Shown here piece after piece: positions 44,670 through 55,202 of a stretch of DNA of 64,000 nucleotides. The notes under the pieces were generated by a model that made no database searches, was not told where the DNA came from, and saw nothing but the letters and a program-made list of their open reading frames with translations. Source of the stretch: Maritalea porphyrae. Its GTDB lineage: Bacteria; Pseudomonadota; Alphaproteobacteria; Rhizobiales; Devosiaceae. The position numbers and the translations under genes were made by a program. The stretch is taken from positions 312,039 through 376,038 of the forward strand of contig NZ_BSNI01000002.1 in NCBI RefSeq assembly GCF_030159895.1, written 5' to 3'. Positions within the stretch are counted from its first letter, which is position 1; the number at the start of each line of letters is the position of its first letter.

Positions 44670-45455
44670 ATGTCAAAAAACGCATCTATTGAACCAACGC
44701 CTCAAGATTTGGGCTTTTTCTCCCGCATCGCGCATCCGGGATACTTTTTGCAATGGTCAAAATATTGGCTAACGCCCTTGACCATCATCACCGTGGTGCT
44801 GTTGGCGTTCGGCACCTATTTGGCGTTCTTCAACTCGCCCGCTGACTACCAACAAGGCGACACAGTACGCATCATGTATGTGCATGTGCCCAACGCCTGG
44901 CTATCGCAGTTTTGCTATGCGGTGATGGTTGTCGCCTCTGTTGGTTCCCTTGTTTGGCGGCATCCGCTGGCCGACGTTTCCGCAAAAGCTGCCGCCCCCT
45001 TGGGCGCGACTTTTACAGCGGTTGCCCTCGCCACCGGCGCACTTTGGGGCGCGCCCACTTGGGGCACTTTTTGGGAATGGGACGGGCGCATGACATCAAC
45101 TTTGGTCATGCTGTTCATCTATCTCGGCATCATCGCTTTGTGGCGCACTTTTGAAGATCAGGCCCGCGCCGGGCGCATCATTGCCGTGATCACACTTGTC
45201 GGCGCGATCAATATTCCCATCATCAAATTCTCGGTTGAATGGTGGAACACCCTCCATCAACCAGCAAGCGTATTTCGACCTGATGGACCAACCATGCCCA
45301 TGTCGATATTGCTGCCCTTATTTGTGATGTTCTTTGGCTTTTCATTTTTGTTTTTGCTGTTGCACTTCATTTCGATGCGCGCTGAAATACTGCGCCGCCG
45401 CGTCCGCGCCCTTGAGCGCCGAAATGCCCAACGTTTGCGGGAACAACAATCATGA
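44670..45455 (+). CDS. ccmC: Heme exporter protein CcmC
   Basis: A 261-residue protein with six membrane helices. The heme-handling motif is WGAPTWGTFWEWDGRMTS (WGxxWxxD-type), with flanking histidines in VHVPNAW and in the VEWWNTLHQPASVF loop. CcmC passes heme to CcmE. The final RRVRALERRNAQRLREQQS tail is basic and cytoplasmic. It overlaps ccmD in an ATGA. Confidence 0.97.
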   Translation: MSKNASIEPTPQDLGFFSRIAHPGYFLQWSKYWLTPLTIITVVLLAFGTYLAFFNSPADYQQGDTVRIMYVHVPNAWLSQFCYAVMVVASVGSLVWRHPLADVSAKAAAPLGATFTAVALATGALWGAPTWGTFWEWDGRMTSTLVMLFIYLGIIALWRTFEDQARAGRIIAVITLVGAINIPIIKFSVEWWNTLHQPASVFRPDGPTMPMSILLPLFVMFFGFSFLFLLLHFISMRAEILRRRVRALERRNAQRLREQQS

Positions 45456-45625
45456 TCGATATCAGCCAGCATTTTGAATTTATTCTGGGCTCCTATCTGG
45501 TCACTTGCGCCTTGGTTGGCGCATTGGTGATCTTGGTCAATCGCGACTATCACGTGCAAGAAAAACGGCTTGCCGATCTAGAAGCTAAGGGCCTACGCCG
45601 CCGATCTGAAGAGAACAAGAAATGA
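45452..45625 (+). CDS. ccmD: Heme exporter protein CcmD
   Basis: A 57-residue protein: MIDISQHFEFILGSY, then one membrane helix (LVTCALVGALVILVNRDYHV), then a charged cytoplasmic tail with LADLEAKGLRRRSEENKK. Length, helix position and the closing LExxGxRRRS pattern match CcmD. The start overlaps the ccmC stop, and the stop overlaps the ccmG start, each as ATGA, so all four are translationally coupled. Confidence 0.93.
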   Translation: MIDISQHFEFILGSYLVTCALVGALVILVNRDYHVQEKRLADLEAKGLRRRSEENKK

Positions 45626-46173
45626 AGCGTATCTGGATCTATTTGGTGCCGCTTGTCCTTGCCGGTGGCCTGTTCGCGCTATTTGCCAGCCAAATCAACG
45701 AGGACCCAAACCTGCTGCCCTCAGCACTGTTAAACAAAGACGCGCCACAATTTGAACTCGGGCCGATTGAGGGCCACAATCAATCAGGTTTTTCAACCAA
45801 AGATCTAATTGGTCAAGTCACCTTGGTGAATGTGTTTGCCAGCTGGTGCGTACCGTGCCGCGACGAGCATGAGTTCTTGATTGAGCTGGCCAAACGCGGT
45901 GACGTGAAAATTTACGGGATAAACTATAACGACCAGCCCGAGAATGCGCGTGCCTTCTTGGCCGAACTGGGTAACCCCTATGACGCGATCGGCGCAGACC
46001 GCAACCGTCGCGTTAGCCTAGATTGGGGCGTATATGGGGTACCCGAAAGCTACTTGGTCAACCAGAGCGGCAAGATCGTTTATAAACACACCGGCCCGAT
46101 CAACGCCCAAAGCTTTCAAAAGGACGTGGTCCCGGCGATTGAAAAAACGTTGGAAGCCCTTTCAAACACCTAA
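45622..46173 (+). CDS. ccmG: Thiol:disulfide interchange protein CcmG/DsbE
   Basis: A 183-residue membrane-anchored thioredoxin-like protein. An N-terminal helix (IWIYLVPLVLAGGLFALFAS) anchors it in the inner membrane. The redox motif is ASWCVPCRDEH, and GVYGVPESYLVN supplies the cis-proline loop. It keeps apocytochrome CxxCH thiols reduced for heme ligation. It is last in ccmABCDG and converges with the yciB gene 3 bases away. Confidence 0.96.
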   Translation: MKRIWIYLVPLVLAGGLFALFASQINEDPNLLPSALLNKDAPQFELGPIEGHNQSGFSTKDLIGQVTLVNVFASWCVPCRDEHEFLIELAKRGDVKIYGINYNDQPENARAFLAELGNPYDAIGADRNRRVSLDWGVYGVPESYLVNQSGKIVYKHTGPINAQSFQKDVVPAIEKTLEALSNT

Positions 46174-46176
46174 AAC

Positions 46177-46821
46177 TTATTCGGCTTCAGGCGCATATTT
46201 CGTCAAAATTGGCACCACCAATGCGAACGAGAATACCAACGTCAAAGGCATGATGCCCCAAACTTTAAACGCGACCCAAAAGTCGGTTGAAAAGTTCCGC
46301 CACACGATCTCGTTGATCGCGGCGAGCACAAAAAAGAAGATGGTCCAGCGCCATGTTAGAATGCGCCAACCCTCAGCTTTGAGCTTATAAACATCACCAA
46401 ACACATATTTGAGAAGGCTTTGGCCGAACAGCAAACCGCCAAGCAGCACAGAGCCAAACAGCATATTCACAATTGTGGGCTTAAGCTTGATGAACGTATC
46501 ATCCTGCAACCACAAGGTAAGTCCGCCGAAAACCAGAACGACAACGCCCGTCACCAGCGGCATAACCGCGACGCGCTTGAGCAAAAGCCAGCTCAGAAGC
46601 AGTGAAATGCTCATCGCCAACATAAACACTGCTGTCGCGAAGATAATAGGCTGAGGGCCAAACCAAGTCTCAAGAATAGGGAACCCAGCCAAAAAATCTT
46701 TTCCGCGCGCATTGACGAAGAAAAACAAAACCAATGGCCCAAGTTCTAGCGCCAGTTTGATCAATTGAGGTTTAAGTTCGTCCCAGTTTACTTCTTCTGG
46801 CTGCTGTTTGGTGTCGCTCAT
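46177..46821 (-). CDS. yciB: Inner membrane-spanning protein YciB (septation protein A family)
   Basis: A 214-residue protein with about six membrane helices. [20 protein letters not shown]-like opening ([11 protein letters not shown]), [20 protein letters not shown] and the end [20 protein letters not shown] are family landmarks. It affects envelope and septum formation; its mechanism is unknown. AGGGAAATT precedes the ATG at 46821. It is the last gene of the dapF-mtaB-ftsY-PLP enzyme-yciB operon. Confidence 0.93.
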   Translation of the reverse strand: MSDTKQQPEEVNWDELKPQLIKLALELGPLVLFFFVNARGKDFLAGFPILETWFGPQPIIFATAVFMLAMSISLLLSWLLLKRVAVMPLVTGVVVLVFGGLTLWLQDDTFIKLKPTIVNMLFGSVLLGGLLFGQSLLKYVFGDVYKLKAEGWRILTWRWTIFFFVLAAINEIVWRNFSTDFWVAFKVWGIMPLTLVFSFALVVPILTKYAPEAE

Positions 46822-46828
46822 AATTTCC

Positions 46829-47914
46829 CTAATCTTCACGCATCAATTGCGTTAGCTTCTCGATATAGAACGCCCAGCGCTCCGGCGCCAGTGCCATTGC
46901 ACTTTCGCCGATCTCTACGTCAAAGCCATATACATGATCAAACGCGGTTTCCATCACCCCGCCTGCGATCCAAATGCGCTCATATTCAATCATGTGCTTG
47001 AGCGCTTTTTCTATTTTTTTGCGGTCGCCCTTAATGTGCACTTGGAAGCCACTTGTGTGCGGCACTTCGGGTGACGTGGTGACGTCTGGAATTTGGTTGA
47101 TCAACATCGCAATAGTCCGCGCTGCGGCCACGTAATGCGGGATTTCGCCCAAATGCTTATCCATGCCCATCAGCGCTGAAATGGCATATGGGAATTGGAA
47201 TGGCAGTTCGCCACCCATTCGGGTCACCCAAACTTCAACCGCATCCATCAACGCTTTGCTGCCGACAATGCCGCAACCGCCTAAGCCTTTGAGTTCTTTG
47301 TAAAATGAAACATAGATGCTGTCGCACAGCATCGCAATTTCACTGAACTTTTTGCCATAGGCCGCTGCCGCACCAAAAATCCGCGCCCCATCAATGTGCA
47401 AATGCACATCATGCACGTGGCACCAGGTGGAGATTTTCTGCAATTCAGCAAACGGCATCAGCCGATAGCTTGCGCGACGCAAGGGCAGTTCAACACACAC
47501 TGCTGCTGGCTTTTCGCCCAGCGCGTCCAAATCATCAACCGTAAAGGGGTGGTGGTGATTGCCCGCTCGTAAAAACTGAATGGGGTGCAAAATCTCAACC
47601 GCTTCCATCTCATCATAATCCAGATGAGATGCACGATGCACCACGACGCGGTTGTTGCCGGTAAATTCGGTAACAGCGCGCAACACCGCCATTTGAGCGA
47701 TCATGCCTTTTACACAGAACCGCGCTGCCGGCTTATCAAACATCTTTTTAAGCCGCGTCGCCACTTCTTCGCAGGCGCCGCCTTGCCCATAAATGTCAGC
47801 GGGTAAAAAAGCGTGATCGCTTTCAGCAATTGATTTCAGTGTTTCCGCAATATTGGGTGGCGCGAAATTGGGCAGCACATACACACATTTTTCCATCTGG
47901 TGTCGGTCGATCAT
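46829..47914 (-). CDS. PLP-dependent beta-eliminating lyase, threonine aldolase-like
   Basis: A 361-residue fold-type I PLP protein. [17 protein letters not shown] holds the cofactor aspartate and [17 protein letters not shown] the likely Schiff-base lysine, followed by the usual small domain. It resembles low-specificity threonine aldolases and other beta-eliminating lyases; the exact substrate is open. GAGGAGAGGGCAG stands before the ATG at 47914. It lies between ftsY and yciB (gaps of 24 and 7 bases) in the operon. Confidence 0.85.
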   Translation of the reverse strand: MIDRHQMEKCVYVLPNFAPPNIAETLKSIAESDHAFLPADIYGQGGACEEVATRLKKMFDKPAARFCVKGMIAQMAVLRAVTEFTGNNRVVVHRASHLDYDEMEAVEILHPIQFLRAGNHHHPFTVDDLDALGEKPAAVCVELPLRRASYRLMPFAELQKISTWCHVHDVHLHIDGARIFGAAAAYGKKFSEIAMLCDSIYVSFYKELKGLGGCGIVGSKALMDAVEVWVTRMGGELPFQFPYAISALMGMDKHLGEIPHYVAAARTIAMLINQIPDVTTSPEVPHTSGFQVHIKGDRKKIEKALKHMIEYERIWIAGGVMETAFDHVYGFDVEIGESAMALAPERWAFYIEKLTQLMRED

Positions 47915-47938
47915 CTGCCCTCTCCTCAAGTACCGTTT

Positions 47939-49240
<1,302 letters not shown>

Positions 49241-49248
49241 AAATCCTC

Positions 49249-50514
49249 TTATGCTACCTGTTGGATCGGTGATCCCACAAGTCCATGTTCGCCAATGCCT
49301 GTCACTTGCGCTTCTAGTATTTGGCCCGGCTCGGTGCCCTCAATCATGATCGGCGCAAATTGCTCAGTACGCCCAATGCCATTGCGCTCAATCAAAACCG
49401 AATGGGTCTCGCCAATTTGCCGACCCAAAAACTTTTCATGCTGTTTTTCGCCAGCTGCCCGCAATTTCGCCGCACGCGCTTTGGCCACCTGCTTGTCCAC
49501 TTGCGGCATTTTTGCAGCTGGGGTGCCCGGCCTAATCGAATAGGGAAACACATGCAAATAGGTCAGGTTGCACTCTTCAATGATCTTCATTGAGTTGGCG
49601 AACATTTCATCCGTTTCGGTGGGAAAGCCTGCAATAATGTCCGCACCAAAAACCATATCAGGGCGCAGTGCGCGGGCTTGATTGACGAAATCAATCGTAT
49701 CTTCGCGCAAATGCCGGCGCTTCATGCGTTTCAAGATCATATTGTCGCCAGATTGCAGCGACAGGTGCAGATGCGGCATCAAGCGCTGTTCGCTTTGCAA
49801 GGCTTCCATCAGCGCGTCATCAGCTTCGATGCTGTCAATGGAGGATATGCGCAAGCGCTTAAGCTGCGGCACATGAGTCAGAATTTGCTGTGTCAATTTG
49901 CCCAAGCTAGGCTTGCCCGGCAAATCAGGGCCGTAGGAGGTGATATCCACCCCAGTGAGCACCACTTCGCCCACATCATTGTCCGCAAGCTTTTTGATCT
50001 GATCAACCACAACGCCCATTGGCACCGAGCGCGATGGTCCGCGGCCATAAGGAATAATGCAAAAAGTGCAGCGGTGATCGCAGCCATTTTGCACCTGCAC
50101 AAACGCCCGCGCGCGCCCGTCCATGCCCTCAATTAAGTGCCCGGCCGTTTCCTTGACGCTCATAATGTCGTCGACAAGAATTTTGGAATTGCCGCCAATG
50201 CCAAACTTGAGCCCTTCATAGGTCTCAGCTTTCATTTTTTCGGCATTGCCCATTACCAAATCAACTTCGCCCATATCGGCAAAGCTTTGCGCATCGGTTT
50301 GCGCAGCGCAGCCAGTAACGATGATTTTGACATCAGGGTTTTCCCGGCGCGCTTTGCGGATCGCTTGGCGGGTTTGGCGCACAGCCTCTTGGGTCACCGC
50401 ACATGAATTGACAATGATCACATCATCCAAACCCGCTTGTTTGGCCTGATCTTTCATTACTTCAGATTCAAATGTGTTGAGCCGACAGCCAAATGTTAGC
50501 GTTTCGACACTCAT
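49249..50514 (-). CDS. mtaB: tRNA t6A37 methylthiotransferase MtaB
   Basis: A 421-residue methylthiotransferase. The UPF0004 cysteines are in TFGCRLN, VNSCAVT and VTGCAAQ, and the radical SAM motif is CDHRCTFCIIP. A C-terminal TRAM-like region follows. It converts t6A to ms2t6A at position 37 of tRNAs reading ANN codons. Overlaps dapF by 4 bases and precedes ftsY by 8 bases. Confidence 0.96.
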   Translation of the reverse strand: MSVETLTFGCRLNTFESEVMKDQAKQAGLDDVIIVNSCAVTQEAVRQTRQAIRKARRENPDVKIIVTGCAAQTDAQSFADMGEVDLVMGNAEKMKAETYEGLKFGIGGNSKILVDDIMSVKETAGHLIEGMDGRARAFVQVQNGCDHRCTFCIIPYGRGPSRSVPMGVVVDQIKKLADNDVGEVVLTGVDITSYGPDLPGKPSLGKLTQQILTHVPQLKRLRISSIDSIEADDALMEALQSEQRLMPHLHLSLQSGDNMILKRMKRRHLREDTIDFVNQARALRPDMVFGADIIAGFPTETDEMFANSMKIIEECNLTYLHVFPYSIRPGTPAAKMPQVDKQVAKARAAKLRAAGEKQHEKFLGRQIGETHSVLIERNGIGRTEQFAPIMIEGTEPGQILEAQVTGIGEHGLVGSPIQQVA

Positions 50515-51380
50515 GCAGCATCACTTTCAAATAGATCTGCAGGCAACTCCCCTTCGCCTTCAATTTCATATGGTCCGGTCATCATGATGTGCTTGTCGCT
50601 ATCGCGCCATTCAATCTTTAAAATGCCACCTGGCAATTCCACATCAACTTCGCCCTCAACAAAGCCTTTGCGCACCGCAGCAACACCTACAGCACAAGCC
50701 GCTGTGCCACATGCTTGGGTCAATCCAGCGCCGCGCTCCCATACGCGCACCTTGATGTGATCTTCAGAGATCACCTGTGCCAAAGAAATGTTCGCCCGCT
50801 CTGGAAAAATTGGATGATTTTCAAGCAACGGCCCAGCAAGGCTGAGATCATGCGCGTCCAAATCATCAACCCAGAAAATCGCATGTGGATTACCCACATT
50901 CACAACCGACGGGGTATGCAAAACTGGCGCATCAATCGGGCCAATTTGCAACTCAATCCCAGTCGTATCTTCAAATTGCTCCGCCAACGGAATTAGCTGC
51001 CATTGAAGGCGCGGCACACCCATATCGACGGTGACCTGATCGCCATCTTTAACAGAGCGCAAAAGACCAGCATTGGTTTCAATTACCACATTGGGTCGCC
51101 CCAACTCTTCAGCCATCAGATGGCCAATGCAACGGGTCGCGTTACCACAAGCATCCACTTCGCCGCCTTCAGCGTTATAGATCCGCATATAGATATCGGC
51201 TTCTTCATCCTTGGGCACTTCCATGATGATCAATTGATCACAGCCAACGCCTTGCTCTCGATCCGCGATCCAGCGCACCCTATCATCAGTGAATGTGAGC
51301 GCACGTTTTCGCGCATCGATGACCACGAAATCATTGCCCAAACCATTCATTTTCAAATAAGAAACCGCGTCGCCGCTCAT
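50511..51380 (-). CDS. dapF: Diaminopimelate epimerase
   Basis: A 289-residue enzyme. The catalytic cysteines lie in VDACGNATRC and LTQACGTAACAV. The start SYLKMNGLGNDFVVIDARKR is the family landmark. It converts LL- to meso-diaminopimelate for lysine and peptidoglycan. The ATG at 51380 is preferred to a frame extension reaching 51452, which is not family-like. It is the first gene of the five-gene minus-strand operon; the promoter should lie in 51381-51719. Confidence 0.97.
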   Translation of the reverse strand: MSGDAVSYLKMNGLGNDFVVIDARKRALTFTDDRVRWIADREQGVGCDQLIIMEVPKDEEADIYMRIYNAEGGEVDACGNATRCIGHLMAEELGRPNVVIETNAGLLRSVKDGDQVTVDMGVPRLQWQLIPLAEQFEDTTGIELQIGPIDAPVLHTPSVVNVGNPHAIFWVDDLDAHDLSLAGPLLENHPIFPERANISLAQVISEDHIKVRVWERGAGLTQACGTAACAVGVAAVRKGFVEGEVDVELPGGILKIEWRDSDKHIMMTGPYEIEGEGELPADLFESDAA

Positions 51381-51719
51381 CTCAATGCCTATATTTTTAT
51401 CACTTGGTTGCCTTATATGGCGCACTTGAAGGCCAATTACCACCCATATCACGCCAAGTTTGACCGCCCATAATGCTTCTTTGATTGACTCTTTAGGGCC
51501 AATCGACTATTGCACGCACGAATTAAGTTTATCTGTCGAGCAGTTCTCGAGCCACTACCTTGTTTGAATCCGTTTCAATCAAGGGGTCAACATCCATCAG
51601 CGCGTTGCGCCCGTGGGTGTCAAAGTCATATGCAATATTGGGCTTTTTATTAAGCGCCATTATCACCATATGAACGAGGCGATACGTACAGCAGACTTAA
51701 AACAAAGTGGGACCAAATT
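51381..51719. other. Divergent promoter region between dapF and ffh operons
   Basis: A 339-bp stretch without a gene. It must hold the promoters of the dapF operon (minus) and the ffh-rpsP-rimM-trmD set (plus). Apart from the promoter-like pair at 51485-51513 I see no repeat, hairpin or riboswitch-like structure. Confidence 0.6.
51485..51513 (+). promoter_or_regulatory. Candidate sigma-70-type promoter of the ffh operon
   Basis: TTGACT (51485-51490), a 17-bp spacer, then TATTGC (51508-51513). The spacing is ideal and the -35 good, but the -10 is weak. It would leave a leader of about 200 bases before ffh. Confidence 0.35.
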
Positions 51720-53276
51720 ATGTTTCAAAGCCTCTCCGACCGCTTAAGCGGTATTTTTGATGGATTGACAGGCCGCGGCGCTCTTTCAGAAGACGACGTG
51801 AACAAAGCCCTGCGCGAAGTTCGCCGGGCATTGATTGAAGCAGATGTTTCCCTTGAAGTTGTACGCGGATTTGTTGAGCAAGTGCGCGACCGTGCGGTTG
51901 GCGCTGAAGTTACCAAATCAATCACGCCCGGCCAGCAAGTGGTCAAAATCGTCAATGACGAATTGGTCGCTGTGTTGGGCACCGAGGCCGTGCCGCTTGA
52001 TCTAAAATCCACACCACCTGTTGCGGTGATGATGGTGGGTTTGCAAGGCGCGGGTAAAACCACCGCCACCGGTAAGATCGCCAAGCGTCTCAAAGAAAAG
52101 CAAGGCAAGAAAGTCCTTCTTGCATCTCTTGATACACGTCGCCCGGCGGCGATGGAGCAGCTCAAGGTTCTCGGTGATCAGGTTGGCGTTGATACTCTAG
52201 AGATCATTAAAGGCCAATCCGCAGTTGAGATTGCCAAGCGCGCGCAAAAAGAAGCAAAGCTTGGTGGCTATGACGTTCTCTTCCTTGATACAGCGGGTCG
52301 CACCCATATCGATGAAGAGCTGATGGCGGAAACCGCTGAGATTAAAGCGGCCACCAACCCACATGAAATTCTTCTCGTAGCTGATGCCCTCACCGGTCAA
52401 GACGCGGTGAACCTTGCGCGCTCATTTGATGAGCGCGTGGCGATTACAGGCATCATGCTCACCCGTATTGATGGCGATGGCCGTGGCGGTGCAGCGCTTT
52501 CCATGCGCGCGGTTACTGGCAAGCCGATCAAGCTGTTGGGTACAGGCGAAAAGCTTGAAGACCTAGAAGACTTCCACCCAAGCCGGGTTGCTGATCGCAT
52601 CTTGGGCATGGGCGATATTGTATCGCTTGTTGAAAAAGCTGCTGAGACCGTTTCTGCTGATGAAGCGGCCAAAATGGCCAAAAAAATGAAGAAAGGGGTT
52701 TTCGATCTTGATGATTTGAAAAACCAACTTCTTCAGATGAAAAAAATGGGCGGCATGGGCGGCCTAATGGGCATGATGCCTGGCATGGGCAAGATGAAAA
52801 AGCAGCTTGCTGGCGCCAATTTGGATGAGAAAGTGTTCGACCGGCAAGTCGCCATCATCCAATCCATGACCAAAAAAGAACGCGCAACCCCTGCTTTGCT
52901 AAACGCTTCACGCCGTAAGCGCGTTGCCGCTGGCTCTGGCACTTCAGTGCAAGAAATCAACAAACTAATCAAACAGCACCGCCAAATGGCCGACATGATG
53001 AAAAAAATGTCCAAAGGCAAAGGTGGTTTGGCTGGCGCATTGGGCGGTATGTTTGGCGGCAATATGCCCGATATTGATCCCTCGCAGCTTGATCCAAAAA
53101 TGCTCGCTGAAATGGAAAAACAAATGGGCGGGCAAATGCCAGACCTTGGGGGCCTAGCGGCACCAAGCCCAGCCAAAGAACTTCCTGCTAGCGTTGATGA
53201 TTTGCTCAAGGGCGGCGCAGCACCTCGATTCCCAGGCCTTCCCGGCCTTGGCCCGAAATTGGGGGGCAAGAAGTAG
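51720..53276 (+). CDS. ffh: Signal recognition particle GTPase Ffh
   Basis: A 518-residue SRP54 protein. The N domain, then GLQGAGKTTATGK (P-loop), DTAGR, TRIDGDGRGG, then a methionine-rich M domain (KKMGGMGGLMGMMPGMGKMK) with the SRP RNA-binding HTH. A Gly/Pro-rich C-terminal tail extends to residue 518. It recognises signal sequences on ribosomes and docks to FtsY. It leads the ffh-rpsP-rimM-trmD run. Confidence 0.97.
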   Translation: MFQSLSDRLSGIFDGLTGRGALSEDDVNKALREVRRALIEADVSLEVVRGFVEQVRDRAVGAEVTKSITPGQQVVKIVNDELVAVLGTEAVPLDLKSTPPVAVMMVGLQGAGKTTATGKIAKRLKEKQGKKVLLASLDTRRPAAMEQLKVLGDQVGVDTLEIIKGQSAVEIAKRAQKEAKLGGYDVLFLDTAGRTHIDEELMAETAEIKAATNPHEILLVADALTGQDAVNLARSFDERVAITGIMLTRIDGDGRGGAALSMRAVTGKPIKLLGTGEKLEDLEDFHPSRVADRILGMGDIVSLVEKAAETVSADEAAKMAKKMKKGVFDLDDLKNQLLQMKKMGGMGGLMGMMPGMGKMKKQLAGANLDEKVFDRQVAIIQSMTKKERATPALLNASRRKRVAAGSGTSVQEINKLIKQHRQMADMMKKMSKGKGGLAGALGGMFGGNMPDIDPSQLDPKMLAEMEKQMGGQMPDLGGLAAPSPAKELPASVDDLLKGGAAPRFPGLPGLGPKLGGKK

Positions 53277-53350
53277 CTTCCCCCTTCAATGAATAAACCG
53301 AAATTACCGCTTCCAATAAGCGGTTCAAAGTCCATCTAAGGAGATACAAA

Positions 53351-53761
53351 ATGGCAACTAAAATTCGTTTGGCCCGTGGCGGCTCTAAAAAGCGTCCTTA
53401 CTACCACATCGTTGTAGCCGACGTTCGCGCACCACGTGATGGTCGTTTCATCGAGCGCGTTGGTGCATATAACCCAATGCTTTCAAAAGACGACGAAAAC
53501 CGCATCAAACTTGACCAAGAGCGCATTCAGCACTGGCTAGATGCCGGCGCACAGCCAACTGACCGTGTACACCGCTTCCTTGATGCGGCTGGTCTTTTGA
53601 AGCGCGACGCACGCAACAACCCAGAAAAAGCTAAGCCTGGTAAAAAAGCGCAAGAGCGTTTGGACGAAAAACGTCAAGCTGAAGAAGATGCAAAAGCTGC
53701 CGCTGCTGAAGCTGCTGCCGCCGAAGCAGAAGCACCAGCAGAAGAAGCTGCAGCAGAGTAA
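53351..53761 (+). CDS. rpsP: 30S ribosomal protein S16
   Basis: A 136-residue S16. The core [20 protein letters not shown] and [19 protein letters not shown] is standard, and an Ala/Glu-rich tail (about residues 105-136) extends the protein beyond the E. coli form, as in other alphaproteobacteria. AAGGAG lies 8 bases before the ATG. A short hairpin, ACCGCTT/AAGCGGT (53306-53324), stands between ffh and this gene. Confidence 0.97.
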   Translation: MATKIRLARGGSKKRPYYHIVVADVRAPRDGRFIERVGAYNPMLSKDDENRIKLDQERIQHWLDAGAQPTDRVHRFLDAAGLLKRDARNNPEKAKPGKKAQERLDEKRQAEEDAKAAAAEAAAAEAEAPAEEAAAE

Positions 53762-53799
53762 TTCACTCTCTTCTGCACTCTTTTTAGAAAGAACAAGCC

Positions 53800-54351
53800 A
53801 TGGGCAGCGAAAAAGACAAATTTACCAATCGGGTTCTTATGGGCCAGATTGGGGCTGCCCACGGCATTCAGGGCCAAGTGCGCATCAAATCGCACACTGA
53901 CGACCCGCTGGCGCTGAAAAACTATTCACCGCTCACCACCAATCGGCCCGGCCTTGAGATCACCATCAAAAAAGCGCGATTGAATAAATCGGTCATCGTC
54001 GCCACCCTTGAAGGGGTTACCGATCGCAACACAGCCGAAACGCTAAACGGCGTGAAGCTTTATGTCAGCCGCGATCAATTGCCCGACACCGAAGACGAAG
54101 AAGAATTCTACCAAACCGATTTGATCGGATTGGATGTGCAGCTTGAAGACGGCACAAAATACGGCACCATTACCGCCATTCAAAATCATGGCGCTGGCGA
54201 CGTTTTGGAAGTGCGCCCCTTGCGCGGCCCATCCGAACTCTACCCCTTTACCAAACGCATCATCCCCACCATCAATATCGCGGATGGTTTTGTGACCTTT
54301 GTACCGCCCACCGAAATTGAGGTGGACGACAATGAAGCGTTCGAAGACTAG
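53800..54351 (+). CDS. rimM: 16S rRNA processing protein RimM
   Basis: A 183-residue RimM. MGQIGAAHGIQGQVRIKSHT is the RimM N-terminal barrel, and the C-terminal PRC-barrel region carries YPFTKRIIPTINIADGFVTF. It assists 30S head maturation next to S19. It starts 38 bases after rpsP and 69 bases before trmD, all on one strand. Confidence 0.96.
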   Translation: MGSEKDKFTNRVLMGQIGAAHGIQGQVRIKSHTDDPLALKNYSPLTTNRPGLEITIKKARLNKSVIVATLEGVTDRNTAETLNGVKLYVSRDQLPDTEDEEEFYQTDLIGLDVQLEDGTKYGTITAIQNHGAGDVLEVRPLRGPSELYPFTKRIIPTINIADGFVTFVPPTEIEVDDNEAFED

Positions 54352-54420
54352 TTTTTCACAACAAAGCGCGTCATCTTAAAACTCTCAAAGCGAAAAAATA
54401 GACACTGTCGAGAGGTTCAA

Positions 54421-55116
54421 ATGTTTCGCGCCGACATTATCACGCTATTTCCAGAACTGTTCCCCGGCCCTTTAGGCGCCTCGATCATTGGTCGCGCGAT
54501 GGAAAAAGGCACATGGACGTTGAAAGCGCACCAACTGCGCGACTATGCATTTGATAAACACAAAAAGGTCGACGATACGCCAGCAGGCGGTGGCCCCGGC
54601 TTGGTGCTTAAACCCGACATTCTGGCCCGCGCCATTGATGATATTTCGCCAAGCGACGACCCACGTCCGCGCCTATTGATGAGCCCTCGCGGCAAACCGC
54701 TTACACAAGACTATGTGCGCGAACTCTCGGTTGGCCCCGGCGCTGTGATCGTATGTGGCCGTTTTGAGGGCGTCGACCAGCGCGTGATCGACAAACGTAA
54801 CCTGATCGAAGTCTCGGTTGGTGACTATGTTTTGTGCGGCGGCGAAGTCGCCGCTATGACCTTACTTGAAGCCACCACAAGGCTGTTGCCGGGTGTGATG
54901 GGATCAAACGAAAGCGAGATGGACGAGAGCTTTGAAAATGGCTTGCTCGAATATCCCCAATATACCCGCCCCGCCACCTTTGAAGGCGAACCCATTCCAC
55001 CGGTTGTCACCTCTGGTGACCACAAGAAACTTGGACGTTGGCGGCAAGAGCAATCTGAGAAACTGACCAAAGAACGTCGGCCCGATTTGTGGGCAAAGTT
55101 TGAGGGCGAAAAATAA
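54421..55116 (+). CDS. trmD: tRNA (guanine(37)-N1)-methyltransferase
   Basis: A 231-residue TrmD. The trefoil-knot motifs are [26 protein letters not shown] and [15 protein letters not shown]. It makes m1G37, which prevents frameshifting at proline codons. It is the last gene of the ffh-rpsP-rimM-trmD set; the usual rplS partner is displaced by about 2.7 kb. A palindromic element begins 14 bases after the stop. Confidence 0.97.
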   Translation: MFRADIITLFPELFPGPLGASIIGRAMEKGTWTLKAHQLRDYAFDKHKKVDDTPAGGGPGLVLKPDILARAIDDISPSDDPRPRLLMSPRGKPLTQDYVRELSVGPGAVIVCGRFEGVDQRVIDKRNLIEVSVGDYVLCGGEVAAMTLLEATTRLLPGVMGSNESEMDESFENGLLEYPQYTRPATFEGEPIPPVVTSGDHKKLGRWRQEQSEKLTKERRPDLWAKFEGEK

Positions 55117-55130
55117 CTCCCTTGAAGCGG

Positions 55131-55151
55131 ATCCCGCGTCAAGCGCGGGAT
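55131..55151. repeat. CTTGA-loop palindrome, copy A
   Basis: ATCCCGCG-TCAAG-CGCGGGAT: a perfect 8-bp stem with loop TCAAG (CTTGA on the other strand). The partner copy B lies at 55250-55270. A second small hairpin, GGTGCG-GGA-CGCACC, follows at 55152-55166. Confidence 0.85.
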
Positions 55152-55202
55152 GGTGCGGGACGCACCAATCTATTCGTACTATTCCGCACCACGAGGGTTC
55201 GT